NCBI RefSeq assembly: GCF_024753215.1
Contig: NZ_JANUGV010000007.1
Span: 202,511 to 266,510 of the forward strand
Source: Massilia solisilvae
GTDB lineage: Bacteria > Pseudomonadota > Gammaproteobacteria > Burkholderiales > Burkholderiaceae_D
Reading direction: 5' to 3'
DNA length: 64,000 nt
Part shown: in pieces, positions 1 through 7,823 of the stretch
Numbering within the stretch: position 1 is the first letter of the stretch
Layout of the letters: every line of letters begins with the position of its first letter
Position numbers and translations under genes: made by a program
The notes under the pieces: model-generated
Told to the model about the DNA's origin: nothing
What the model saw: only the letters and a program-made list of their open reading frames with translations
Databases searched by the model: none

Positions 1-149
1 TGCTGAAGTTCTTCGAGTACGCGTTCAAGAACGGCGCGGCTGCCGCCGAAGCGCTGGACTACGTGCCGATGCCGGCATCGGTCACCAAGATGATCGAAGG
101 TGCCTGGAAGAGCCAGCTGAAGGACGCCGCGGGCAAGCCGGTCCTGTAA
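1..149 (+). CDS. pstS: Phosphate ABC transporter substrate-binding protein, C-terminal end (partial)
   Basis: Only the last 48 codons are inside the window, with the frame opening at base 3 and a TAA stop at 147-149. The residues include a FFEYAFKNG stretch, then LDYVPMP and a TKMIEGAWK tail, which resemble the C-terminus of PstS, the periplasmic phosphate-binding protein of the high-affinity Pst transporter. A PhoB-like response regulator starts 67 bases downstream, which supports the call. The identification rests on a short tail, so a PstS-like paralogue is equally possible. Confidence 0.7.
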   Translation, partial: LKFFEYAFKNGAAAAEALDYVPMPASVTKMIEGAWKSQLKDAAGKPVL

Positions 150-159
150 ATCCATTTGC

Positions 160-189
160 AGGGGGCGCGGTCCGGGCGACCGCCCCTTT
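160..189 (+). terminator. Possible hairpin terminator after pstS
   Basis: A GC-rich inverted repeat (GGGGGCGCGGT at 161-171 against ACCGCCCC at 179-186) follows the pstS stop and ends in a short TTT. The T-run is weak, so it may attenuate rather than stop transcription into the regulator gene. Confidence 0.35.
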
Positions 190-216
190 GCAGTTGTCAT
201 CTTTCGGGTGGAGCCC

Positions 217-906
<690 letters not shown>

Positions 907-912
907 GAGCAC

Positions 913-3615
913 ATGGGTCCGCAAGCCGAGCAGCGCATCGCCCGCAGCCACCGGATACTGGTTGTCGTCTGGCCCCTGCTGGCGGGGCTGGCCTGCGCCG
1001 TGATGTGGGCCACCACGCTGGCGCGCGCGGGCGGCGAGCGCGAACGCGCACAGGCGCAGGTGCGCAAGGACGCCGGGGCCTACGCAACCGCCTACGAGCA
1101 GTACATCACGCGCTCGGTCGGACAGATGGACCAGGTCGCAATGCAGCTCAAGTACAGCTGGGAGCACAACCAGCGCGGCGACCTGCTGGGACGCCTGCAC
1201 CGCGACGGCATGTTCACCGACAGCGCATTCACGGCGGTCGCGCTGGTCGGGCGCGACGGCGTGGTGCGGTCGGCCACGCGTTCGCCGCTGCGCGAACTGA
1301 ACCTGTCCGGGACTTCCTTCTTTTCCCATCACCGCAACAACATCTCGACCGCGCTGCGGGTCGGCGCCGTGCCGGCCGAGCTTGGCCTGGGACAGCATGC
1401 GATCCTGTTCACGCGCCGCCTGGACACCAGCGACGACGAGTTCGATGGCGTGGTGGTGCTGGCGGTGGACGCGCGCTACTTCACGTCGTTCGTCGGCCCC
1501 GAGACGCTGGGCGCGCACGGCTTGCTGGCGCTGGCGGCCGCCGAAGGGCGGCTGCGCCTGGAGCAGGGCGACGGCAAACTGCTGCCGGCAACACCCTTGT
1601 GGCGCGGCGACGCCGGCGTGCGGCTGGTGGAAAACGGCTTTGCCGACCACCGCGCGCGGGTGCTCGGCTGGCGGCGCGCGCAGGCTTACCCGCTGGTGGC
1701 GGTGGTGGCGCTGTCGCAGGATGCGGCGCTGGCCGGCGCCCAGGCCTACTGGATCGACAATCGCAACCGCGCCATCATCGCCACCGCCGTGCTGGCGCTG
1801 TTGGGCGCCTGTGGCGCGCTGCTGTCGCGCCGCGCGGCGCTGCGCGAGCGCGAACGCGAAGAGGTGCGCCGCGCCTACCGCACGGCCACTGAAAGCGCCA
1901 ATGACGGCTTCTACATGGCCGCGGCGATCCGCGACCGCAAGGGTGAGATCGTCGATTTTCGCATCGTTGACTGCAACCAGCGCGGCGCCGCCATCTACGG
2001 CCTGACGCGCTCGGAGCTGGTGGGCGCACGCGTCGCGCAGATCGATACCAGCCTGTTTGGCGCCGACCTGATGGCGACCTACCGCCAGGCGATGGAGACC
2101 GGGTTCCACCAGGACGACCGCCAGATGCCGAGTCACGACCGCGTGAAGATCCGCTGGGGACGGCGGCGCCTGGTCCGCGTCGGCAACGCGCTGGCGGTCA
2201 CGCTGCAGGACATCAGCGAGCGCAAGGCGCACGAGCAGGCGCTCGAGCGGCTGGCCAACCAGGATGGCCTGACCGGGCTCGCCAGCCGCAACGCCTTCCT
2301 GCAGCGGCTGCCCGCGGCGCTGGAGGGAGCACGCGTGCGCGGCCATTCGCTGGCGCTGCTGTTCATCGACCTGGACGAATTCAAGAACGTGAACGACGCG
2401 CACGGCCATGCGGCCGGCGACCTGCTGCTCAAGGCCGCCAGCCAGCGATTGAAGTCGCTGCTGCGGCCATCCGACGAGGTGGCGCGCTTCGGCGGCGACG
2501 AGTTCCTGGTGCTGCTCGACCCGTGCGGCGCGGAGCGCGACATCGCCGCGGTCGCCCAGCGCGTGGTGGACGCGCTCGCCGCGCCGTTTGCGATCGGCGA
2601 GGACCTGCACGCCGTTGGCGCATCGGTCGGCATTGCGCTCTATCCGCGCGATGGCGCCGACGTCGAAACGCTGATCAGGCATGCCGACATTGCGATGTAC
2701 GCCGGCAAGAACGACGGCAAGGGCCAGTACAGGTTCTTCGACCCGACGCTGTCGAGCAGCCTGCGCGCGCGGGCGCGGCTCAAACACGACCTGGTGGACG
2801 CCATCGAGCACGACCATTTGGTGCTGCACTACCAGCCGCGTGTCGATCCGCGCGACGGCAGGCTGCTGAGCATGGAGGCGCTGCTGCGCTGGCGCCATCC
2901 GGCGCATGGCATGGTCCCGCCGGGCGAGTTCATCCCGCTGGCCGAGGCCACCGGTCTGATCGGGCGCATTGGCCAGGTCGTGATCGAGAAGGCCTGCGCG
3001 CAGGTGGCGGCCTGGCGCGATGCGGGCATTCCCGTGGTGCCGGTATCGATCAATGTGTCGGCGCGCCAGTTCCGGCGCGGCGCCGTGCCGCGCCAGCTCG
3101 CGGCGGCGCTGGAGCGCCACCGGCTGCCCGCGGCGCTGCTGGAAGTCGAGATCACCGAGTCGGCCATGATGGGCGACCACGACGAGATCCTGGCCGACCT
3201 GGCCGCGCTGCGCACCATGGGCATCAAGCTGCACGTGGACGACTTCGGCACCGGATACTCGTCGCTGTCGCAGCTGCAGCGGCTGAAGATGGACGTGCTC
3301 AAGGTGGACCGCGCGTTCACCGCGGAGCTGGGCAAGTCGCGGGAGGGCAGGGTGTTCTTCCAGGCGATCGTCTCGATGGCGCACGCGCTGGGCATGGGCG
3401 TGGTGGCCGAAGGCGTGGAAACGCGCGAACAGCTGGCGATCCTGCTCGAACTCGGATGCGGCGAGATCCAGGGCTACCTGGTAGCACGCCCGGTGGATGG
3501 CGCGGCAATGGCGGACCTGATGGCGCGCCGCTTCCTGCTGGACGAGGACGGCAGGGTGGGCAGATCCTGCCCACGCGTGCAGGCGGCGATGCTGCAGACG
3601 CGCTCTGGAACGTAG
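913..3615 (+). CDS. Membrane-bound sensor with PAS, GGDEF and EAL domains
   Basis: A 900-residue inner-membrane protein predicted to make and/or break down cyclic-di-GMP. A membrane segment at about 14-35 is followed by an extracytoplasmic sensor of Cache/PDC size (about 36-285), a second membrane segment (about 288-308), a PAS domain (about 320-435), a GGDEF domain and an EAL domain. GGDEF is intact at 527-531, preceded by RF. The EAL motif at 655-657 is in MEALLRW. The other EAL-domain residues are present: EITES, DDFGTGYSS at 776-784, LKVDR, AEGVET and the IQGY segment. Both catalytic sites therefore look complete, although many dual proteins use only one. The ATG has a TAGGAG ribosome site. 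The last 20 or so codons run through a copy of dispersed repeat family A (3552-3578), so the C-terminal tail is probably a late addition. Confidence 0.92.
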   Translation: MGPQAEQRIARSHRILVVVWPLLAGLACAVMWATTLARAGGERERAQAQVRKDAGAYATAYEQYITRSVGQMDQVAMQLKYSWEHNQRGDLLGRLHRDGMFTDSAFTAVALVGRDGVVRSATRSPLRELNLSGTSFFSHHRNNISTALRVGAVPAELGLGQHAILFTRRLDTSDDEFDGVVVLAVDARYFTSFVGPETLGAHGLLALAAAEGRLRLEQGDGKLLPATPLWRGDAGVRLVENGFADHRARVLGWRRAQAYPLVAVVALSQDAALAGAQAYWIDNRNRAIIATAVLALLGACGALLSRRAALREREREEVRRAYRTATESANDGFYMAAAIRDRKGEIVDFRIVDCNQRGAAIYGLTRSELVGARVAQIDTSLFGADLMATYRQAMETGFHQDDRQMPSHDRVKIRWGRRRLVRVGNALAVTLQDISERKAHEQALERLANQDGLTGLASRNAFLQRLPAALEGARVRGHSLALLFIDLDEFKNVNDAHGHAAGDLLLKAASQRLKSLLRPSDEVARFGGDEFLVLLDPCGAERDIAAVAQRVVDALAAPFAIGEDLHAVGASVGIALYPRDGADVETLIRHADIAMYAGKNDGKGQYRFFDPTLSSSLRARARLKHDLVDAIEHDHLVLHYQPRVDPRDGRLLSMEALLRWRHPAHGMVPPGEFIPLAEATGLIGRIGQVVIEKACAQVAAWRDAGIPVVPVSINVSARQFRRGAVPRQLAAALERHRLPAALLEVEITESAMMGDHDEILADLAALRTMGIKLHVDDFGTGYSSLSQLQRLKMDVLKVDRAFTAELGKSREGRVFFQAIVSMAHALGMGVVAEGVETREQLAILLELGCGEIQGYLVARPVDGAAMADLMARRFLLDEDGRVGRSCPRVQAAMLQTRSGT
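3552..3578 (+). repeat. Family A palindromic repeat inside a coding region
   Basis: CAGGGTGGGCAG, ATC, then CTGCCCACGCGT. This matches the dispersed repeat found at several 3' ends in this window, but here it is translated as part of the C-terminal tail of the GGDEF/EAL protein. Confidence 0.8.
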
Positions 3616-3641
3616 ACGTGCGCTGAACGGGTCCGTTGCCT

Positions 3642-3675
3642 TTGTCATCAAACGGACATATCCGTTCGATAAGAT
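3642..3675 (+). promoter_or_regulatory. Candidate PhoB box and palindrome upstream of porin
   Basis: TTGTCAT at 3642-3648 is followed 11 bases later by CGGACAT (3653-3659), the spacing of a Pho box, although the second half is weak. Overlapping it is a perfect palindrome AACGGA-CATA-TCCGTT (3651-3666) and then a TAAGAT that could serve as a -10 element (3670-3675). The position, 69 bases before the porin start and downstream of pstS and phoB-like genes, makes phosphate control plausible but unproven. Confidence 0.35.
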
Positions 3676-3743
3676 GCCCCGCGATCGCCGGTAAATGACA
3701 GCAATCATCGGCGGCTCATCTTGTCCCAAACTACGGAGAACAC

Positions 3744-4742
3744 ATGCAACGCAAACACCTCGCAGCCGCACTGCTCGCATCCCTTCCCATGGTCGCATTT
3801 GCGCAAAGCAGCAACGTGCAGCTGTACGGCGTCATGGACGCAGCCATCGCGTCGCAAGACAACGGCGTGACCCGCCAGACCGGCATCAACTCGGGCAACC
3901 AGTCGAGCAGCCGTATCGGCTTTCGCGGCACGGAAGACCTGGGCGGCGGCATGAAGGCCCTGTTCAACCTGGAAGCTGGCGTGGCCATCGACACCGGCGC
4001 CGCCGACTCGGCCCTGTTCGGCCGCCGCTCGGTGGTCGGGCTGGAAGGCAGTTTCGGTACCGTGACCGTGGGTCGTGAATACTCGCCGATCGCTTCGGTG
4101 GCGGGCGCGTCCGACATCACCGGCCAGGGCTTCTACGGCAGCAATCTGTCGGCCTTCAACTACCTGACCCGTCGCCTGTCGAACTCGGTCAACTACAAGA
4201 GCGCATCGATGTCGGGCTTCAAGGTGCTGGCCGCCTACTCGGCCGGCGAGCAAGCCACCAACCTGCCCAAGAGCGACCTGAAGGGCGTGGGCCTGGAATA
4301 CGCCGCGGGCAACCTGTACCTGGGCGCCGGTTACCACACCATCAACAACTCCACCGCCGGCGACACCAAGGAATACGCGTTCGGCGCCGCCTACAAATTC
4401 GGCGACGTGGAACTGAAGGGCAACTGGATGGTGCAGGACCCGGCTGGCGCGAACAACAAGTTCACCCAGTACAACCTGGGCGCCGCCTACGCGATGGGTC
4501 CGGGCAAGTTCTTCGTGAACCTGCAGCAGAACAAGCTGGACAACGGTGCGCGCGGCAACGGCTTCAACATCGACTACAGCTACGCGCTGTCCAAGCGTAC
4601 CAACCTGTACACCGGCTACGCACGCCTGGACAACAACAGCCTGGGCAACTTTGCGCTGAACTCGTCGTCGGTCAAGCTGGCGCCGGGCAAGGTGGCAGCC
4701 GATCCGTCGGTGTTCAACATGGGTATCCGCCACAGCTTCTGA
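3744..4742 (+). CDS. Outer-membrane porin (Gram-negative porin family)
   Basis: A 332-residue trimeric beta-barrel porin of the betaproteobacterial Porin_4/OmpC-like type. A signal peptide of about 21 residues ends in AFA before QSSNVQLYGVMDAA, the usual first strand. The chain has alternating aromatic strands, an internal GFRGTEDLGGG turn motif common in this family, and the terminal phenylalanine (GIRHSF) needed for barrel assembly. A CGGAGAA ribosome site precedes the ATG. The gene stands alone between the cyclic-di-GMP gene and a bidirectional terminator. Substrate selectivity cannot be read from the sequence; a Pho-box-like repeat upstream hints at an anion or phosphate role. Confidence 0.93.
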   Translation: MQRKHLAAALLASLPMVAFAQSSNVQLYGVMDAAIASQDNGVTRQTGINSGNQSSSRIGFRGTEDLGGGMKALFNLEAGVAIDTGAADSALFGRRSVVGLEGSFGTVTVGREYSPIASVAGASDITGQGFYGSNLSAFNYLTRRLSNSVNYKSASMSGFKVLAAYSAGEQATNLPKSDLKGVGLEYAAGNLYLGAGYHTINNSTAGDTKEYAFGAAYKFGDVELKGNWMVQDPAGANNKFTQYNLGAAYAMGPGKFFVNLQQNKLDNGARGNGFNIDYSYALSKRTNLYTGYARLDNNSLGNFALNSSSVKLAPGKVAADPSVFNMGIRHSF

Positions 4743-4767
4743 GCCGGGCAGCAATAGGGAAATGAAA

Positions 4768-4804
4768 ACGGGGCTGCGCCGGCTGGCGCAGCCCCGTTCC
4801 TTTT
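4768..4804. terminator. Bidirectional intrinsic terminator between porin and rpoH
   Basis: Perfect 13-bp stem (4768-4780 with 4785-4797) and a GGCT loop. It is followed on the plus strand by TTCCTTTT and on the minus strand by TTTTC, so it can end both the porin and the convergent rpoH transcripts. Confidence 0.93.
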
Positions 4805-5693
4805 AGACGTAGGCCGCGAGCGCGCCCTTCATTTTCTTCAGCGCGGCCGATTCGATCTGGCGGATGCGCTCGGCCGACACGCCGAACTCATCGGCCAGCG
4901 TGTGCAGCGTGGCGCCCGAGCCGTCGTCGTTGGCCAGCCAGCGCGCCTCGATGATGCGGCGCGAGCGCGGGTCGAGCTTGGACAGCGCGGTTTCCAGGCC
5001 CTCCGACTGCAGGCGCGTGACCTGCTCGGCCTCGAGCACCTTGGTCGGCTCGGACGTGTCCGACGACAGGTAGGCGATCGGCGCGAACTTGTCGTCCTCG
5101 TCGTCGTTCGGCGCTTCCAGCGCGATGTCGTGGCCGGACAGGCGGGTTTCCATCTCGATCACTTCTTCGCGCTTGACGTCGAGCATGCGTGCCAGCTCGT
5201 CCACTTGCTGCGGCGACATCGTGTCAAGGCCCTGCTTGTTCGAGCGCAGGTTGAAGAACAGCTTGCGCTGGGCCTTGGTGGTGGCCACCTTGACCAGGCG
5301 CCAGTTCTTCAGAATGTATTCATGCATCTCGGCCTTGATCCAGTGCATCGCGTACGACACCAGCCGTACGCCTTGGGTCGGGTCGAAACGCTTGACTGCT
5401 TTCATCAGGCCAATATTGCCTTCCTGGATCAGGTCGGCGTGCGGCAGGCCGTAGCCCAGGTAGCCGCGCGCGATCGACACGACCAGGCGCAGGTGCGACA
5501 GCACCAGTTTTTGGGCGGCTTCGAGGTCATTCTTTTCCCGCAGCCGCGTTGCCAGCGATACCTCTTCCTCGTGCGACAGCATCGGCAGGCGATTGACCGC
5601 CGAAATGTAGGCGTCGATGTTGCCGAGATTGCCAGTGAAACCCAGTCCCAGAGCACGAGTGCCAACCGGAACCAGTGCGGATTGTGCGGACAT
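4803..5693 (-). CDS. rpoH: RNA polymerase sigma-32 (heat-shock) factor
   Basis: Sigma factor directing RNA polymerase to heat-shock promoters. Region 2 is clear (LVVSIARGYLGYG, then DLIQEGNIGLMKAVKRFDP). The RpoH box QRKLFFNLR, unique to sigma-32, follows, and region 4 has a helix-turn-helix ending ERIRQIESAALKKMK. Length, about 296, is normal. Two in-frame ATGs lie six bases apart (5699 and 5693). GAGGG is only three bases from the first and nine from the second, so the second is preferred, though the first cannot be excluded. Transcription is probably from a promoter overlapped by a CIRCE operator, leaving a leader of about 120 nt that could hold a thermosensing structure. Confidence 0.96.
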   Translation of the reverse strand: MSAQSALVPVGTRALGLGFTGNLGNIDAYISAVNRLPMLSHEEEVSLATRLREKNDLEAAQKLVLSHLRLVVSIARGYLGYGLPHADLIQEGNIGLMKAVKRFDPTQGVRLVSYAMHWIKAEMHEYILKNWRLVKVATTKAQRKLFFNLRSNKQGLDTMSPQQVDELARMLDVKREEVIEMETRLSGHDIALEAPNDDEDDKFAPIAYLSSDTSEPTKVLEAEQVTRLQSEGLETALSKLDPRSRRIIEARWLANDDGSGATLHTLADEFGVSAERIRQIESAALKKMKGALAAYV

Positions 5694-5823
5694 AGTCATT
5701 TTCCCTCTTGAGTAATCGGTGCTGCGACATCAACTTACCGCTGACAGCGCCCCGAAGGCACGACTGTTACGGCTTGTTACCTGCTTGCACAACGGCCTTG
5801 TTGTGCAGGCCGTCTTTCGTTGA

Positions 5824-5858
5824 ATCATATATTAGCACTCTGCCGAGGTGAGTGCCAA
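5824..5858 (-). promoter_or_regulatory. CIRCE operator (HrcA site) overlapping the rpoH promoter
   Basis: On the plus strand the sequence reads TTAGCACTC (5832-5840), nine bases, GAGTGCCAA (5850-5858). This is the CIRCE inverted repeat with one mismatch in 18 arm positions. On the minus strand the same DNA supplies TTGGCA (5858-5853) and TAATAT (5834-5829) with an 18-base spacer, a good sigma-70 promoter pointing at rpoH. HrcA bound here would cover both elements, so rpoH is predicted to be repressed by HrcA until heat shock. Confidence 0.9.
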
Positions 5859-5859
5859 T

Positions 5860-6154
5860 CGCCCCTGTTTATCGTTGTGATAGCGTTTAACAATTGCTTG
5901 GCGGAACCTACTCCGGGCTGTCCTACTGTAGAGCAGGAGAGGTTGGGGCGTAGTTGACTTAAATCAACTGTGCGTGCTTCCAAATCGGATGAAACACAGG
6001 TTACGGGGTCCCGCTTTCGCTATCTGTTGGATGCCGCACGTTGGCGCGCGTTCCGTAAGCTGTTGATTTGCAAGGGCTACTAATCACTATAGCAGGTTTG
6101 GCTTAAAGCTGCATTAAAAATGCATCTTTTGTGGCCGTGCTCTTGCAGCACACG
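5860..6154. other. Intergenic region between rpoH and ftsX; no gene seen
   Basis: No convincing reading frame. Two structures are visible. An imperfect stem pairs AACCTACTCC (5905-5914) with GGAGAGGTT (5936-5944), with a smaller hairpin inside. A palindrome AGTTGACTTAAATCAACT (5952-5969) contains TTGAC-TTAA-ATCAA, one base from the FNR/Anr consensus. The palindrome lies about 95 bases upstream of the rpoH -35 element. Neither is close enough to another gene to assign a role. Confidence 0.4.
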
Positions 6155-6240
6155 CCGTCGCCCCGGCGAAATTCGGGGCCCATGCTGAGCGTGCGACTTC
6201 GGTCCGTCAGCATGCGTCCCGGCTTTCGCCGGGACGACGG
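6155..6240. repeat. Family B palindromic repeat pair downstream of ftsX
   Basis: Two inverted units, CCGTCGCCCCGGCGAA with partner CGGGGCCCATGCTGAG, then GTCAGCATGCGTCCCGG closing with GCCGGGACGACGG. Each half forms its own hairpin and the two halves can pair with each other. It begins two bases past the ftsX stop and may act as its transcript end. Related copies are at 13561, 51379 and the right edge of the window. Confidence 0.8.
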
Positions 6241-6242
6241 TA

Positions 6243-7163
6243 TCAGGACAGGCGCGCCAGGTGGCGCTGGACCGACAGCATGGCGCCCACCAGGCCCAGG
6301 CCGGCGCTGATGGCCAAGAGGCCGGCAATGCCCAGCGGCGGCAGTGCGGTGAGCTGGAACTCGGAGGCATACAGCCGCGCGAATTCGGCAATCGCGGCGT
6401 TCAGCGGGCGCAGCGACAGCGCCACCGCCCCCAGCGCCACCGCGCCGGCGCACAGGCCGAGCAGGGCGCCCGTATAGTAGAAGGGGCGGTGGATGAAATT
6501 GTCGGTCGCGCCCAGCAGCTTGGACACGGCAATTTCCTCGCGCTGGGTCAGCACCTGCAGGCGGATCGTGTTGAACACCACCGCAATCACCACGGTGCCC
6601 AGCGTGATCGCGAGCAGCAGCAAGGCCAGGCGCAGCACGTTCAGCAGCGCGGCCAGGCGCTTGACCCAGGCCGAGTCCACCTGCACGGTGTCCACCTCGG
6701 GCATGGCGCGCAGGTTCTGGGCGAGGTCGTCCACGTGCGCGGCGGCGGCGGCGCTTTCCACTCCTTCGAGCTTGACCACGTAACTGTCCGGCAGCGGGTT
6801 TTCGCCCAGCGCGGCCAGCACGTCGGTCAGGCCGCTCTTGTCCTTGAGCGCCTCCAGCGCCTTCTCGCGCGGTACAAAAATGATTTTCGCGCGCGCGTCG
6901 CCCAGCACCTGGCGCATCTTGACCGCCAGCGCCTGCGACTGTTCGCGCGGGGTGTCGAGCTTGACGAACACGCTGATCTCGGGATCGACCGACAGCTGCT
7001 CGGACATCGGGCGCACGTTGTCGAGCAGGGTCACGCCCGCGAACGGCAGGGTCAGCGCAATGGCCACCACCAGCACGTTGAACAGGAAGCTGCCCGGCGC
7101 CTTGCGCACGTGGGCGAGCGCGGCGCCGAGGGCGAAGCGGTGATGGCGCAGCCAGACGTTCAT
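6243..7163 (-). CDS. ftsX: Cell-division ABC transporter permease FtsX
   Basis: A 306-residue membrane partner of FtsE. The FtsEX complex recruits and activates peptidoglycan hydrolases at the septum. A cytoplasmic N-terminus is followed by a membrane segment (about 24-45), a large periplasmic loop with the FtsX extracellular domain (about 50-170, SVDPEISVFVKLD and ALGENPLPDSYVVKL), then three more membrane segments in the C-terminal half. Its ATG overlaps the ftsE stop by four bases (ATGA), so the two are translationally coupled. It is the last gene of the ftsY-ftsE-ftsX operon. Confidence 0.95.
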   Translation of the reverse strand: MNVWLRHHRFALGAALAHVRKAPGSFLFNVLVVAIALTLPFAGVTLLDNVRPMSEQLSVDPEISVFVKLDTPREQSQALAVKMRQVLGDARAKIIFVPREKALEALKDKSGLTDVLAALGENPLPDSYVVKLEGVESAAAAAHVDDLAQNLRAMPEVDTVQVDSAWVKRLAALLNVLRLALLLLAITLGTVVIAVVFNTIRLQVLTQREEIAVSKLLGATDNFIHRPFYYTGALLGLCAGAVALGAVALSLRPLNAAIAEFARLYASEFQLTALPPLGIAGLLAISAGLGLVGAMLSVQRHLARLS

Positions 7164-7819
7164 TGCGCTCCTCCCGCCATCTGGCCGTGTTCAAGCCGGA
7201 TCACGCGTCCGGCGCTATCGAGCACCTGCTCGTCGTGGGTCGAAATCATGCAGGTCACACCTACCGAGTTAAATGCGCGCAGCGCGTCGATCACGCGGTC
7301 GGCCGCGGCGCGGTCCAGGTTTGCGGTCGGCTCGTCGGCCAGGATGATCTGCGGGCGGTTGACGATCGCGCGCGCCACTGCCACGCGCTGCTGTTCGCCG
7401 CCGGACAGCTCCATCGGGTTGGCGTTGGCGCGGTCGAGCAGGCCCACCTTGTCCAATGCCGCGCGGGCGCGCTGCTCGGCCTGCGCGCGCGGCGCGCCGG
7501 TCACCAGCAGCGACAGCATCACGTTGGCCAGGATGCTGCGGTCGCTCAGCAGGCGCTGCTGCTGCAGGATCATGCCGATGTTCCGGCGCAGGAAGGGCAC
7601 GCCGGCGCGCTTGATCCGGCCCACGTCGTGGCCGTTGACGATCACGCGCCCGGACGTGGGGCGCTCGATCGCGGCGATCATCTTCAGCAGGGTCGATTTG
7701 CCGGCGCCGGAGGGGCCGGCCAGGTAGACCAGCTCGCCCTTGTCGATGTTGAGGGAGACGTCACGCAGTGCGTACGCGTCGGTGGAGTATTGTTTGGAGA
7801 CGGCCTGAAATTCGATCAT
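7160..7819 (-). CDS. ftsE: Cell-division ABC transporter ATP-binding protein FtsE
   Basis: The 219-residue ATPase of the FtsEX divisome complex. Walker A GPSGAGKST is at about 36-44, the ABC signature LSGGEQQRVA follows, then Walker B ILADEPTANLD and an H-loop (STHDEQV). The start at MIEFQAVSKQYS is chosen because AAGGAC precedes it and it matches the family N-terminus. A longer frame upstream overlaps ftsY and has no homology-like content. Four bases separate it from the ftsY stop. Confidence 0.96.
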   Translation of the reverse strand: MIEFQAVSKQYSTDAYALRDVSLNIDKGELVYLAGPSGAGKSTLLKMIAAIERPTSGRVIVNGHDVGRIKRAGVPFLRRNIGMILQQQRLLSDRSILANVMLSLLVTGAPRAQAEQRARAALDKVGLLDRANANPMELSGGEQQRVAVARAIVNRPQIILADEPTANLDRAAADRVIDALRAFNSVGVTCMISTHDEQVLDSAGRVIRLEHGQMAGGAQ

Positions 7820-7823
7820 GTCC

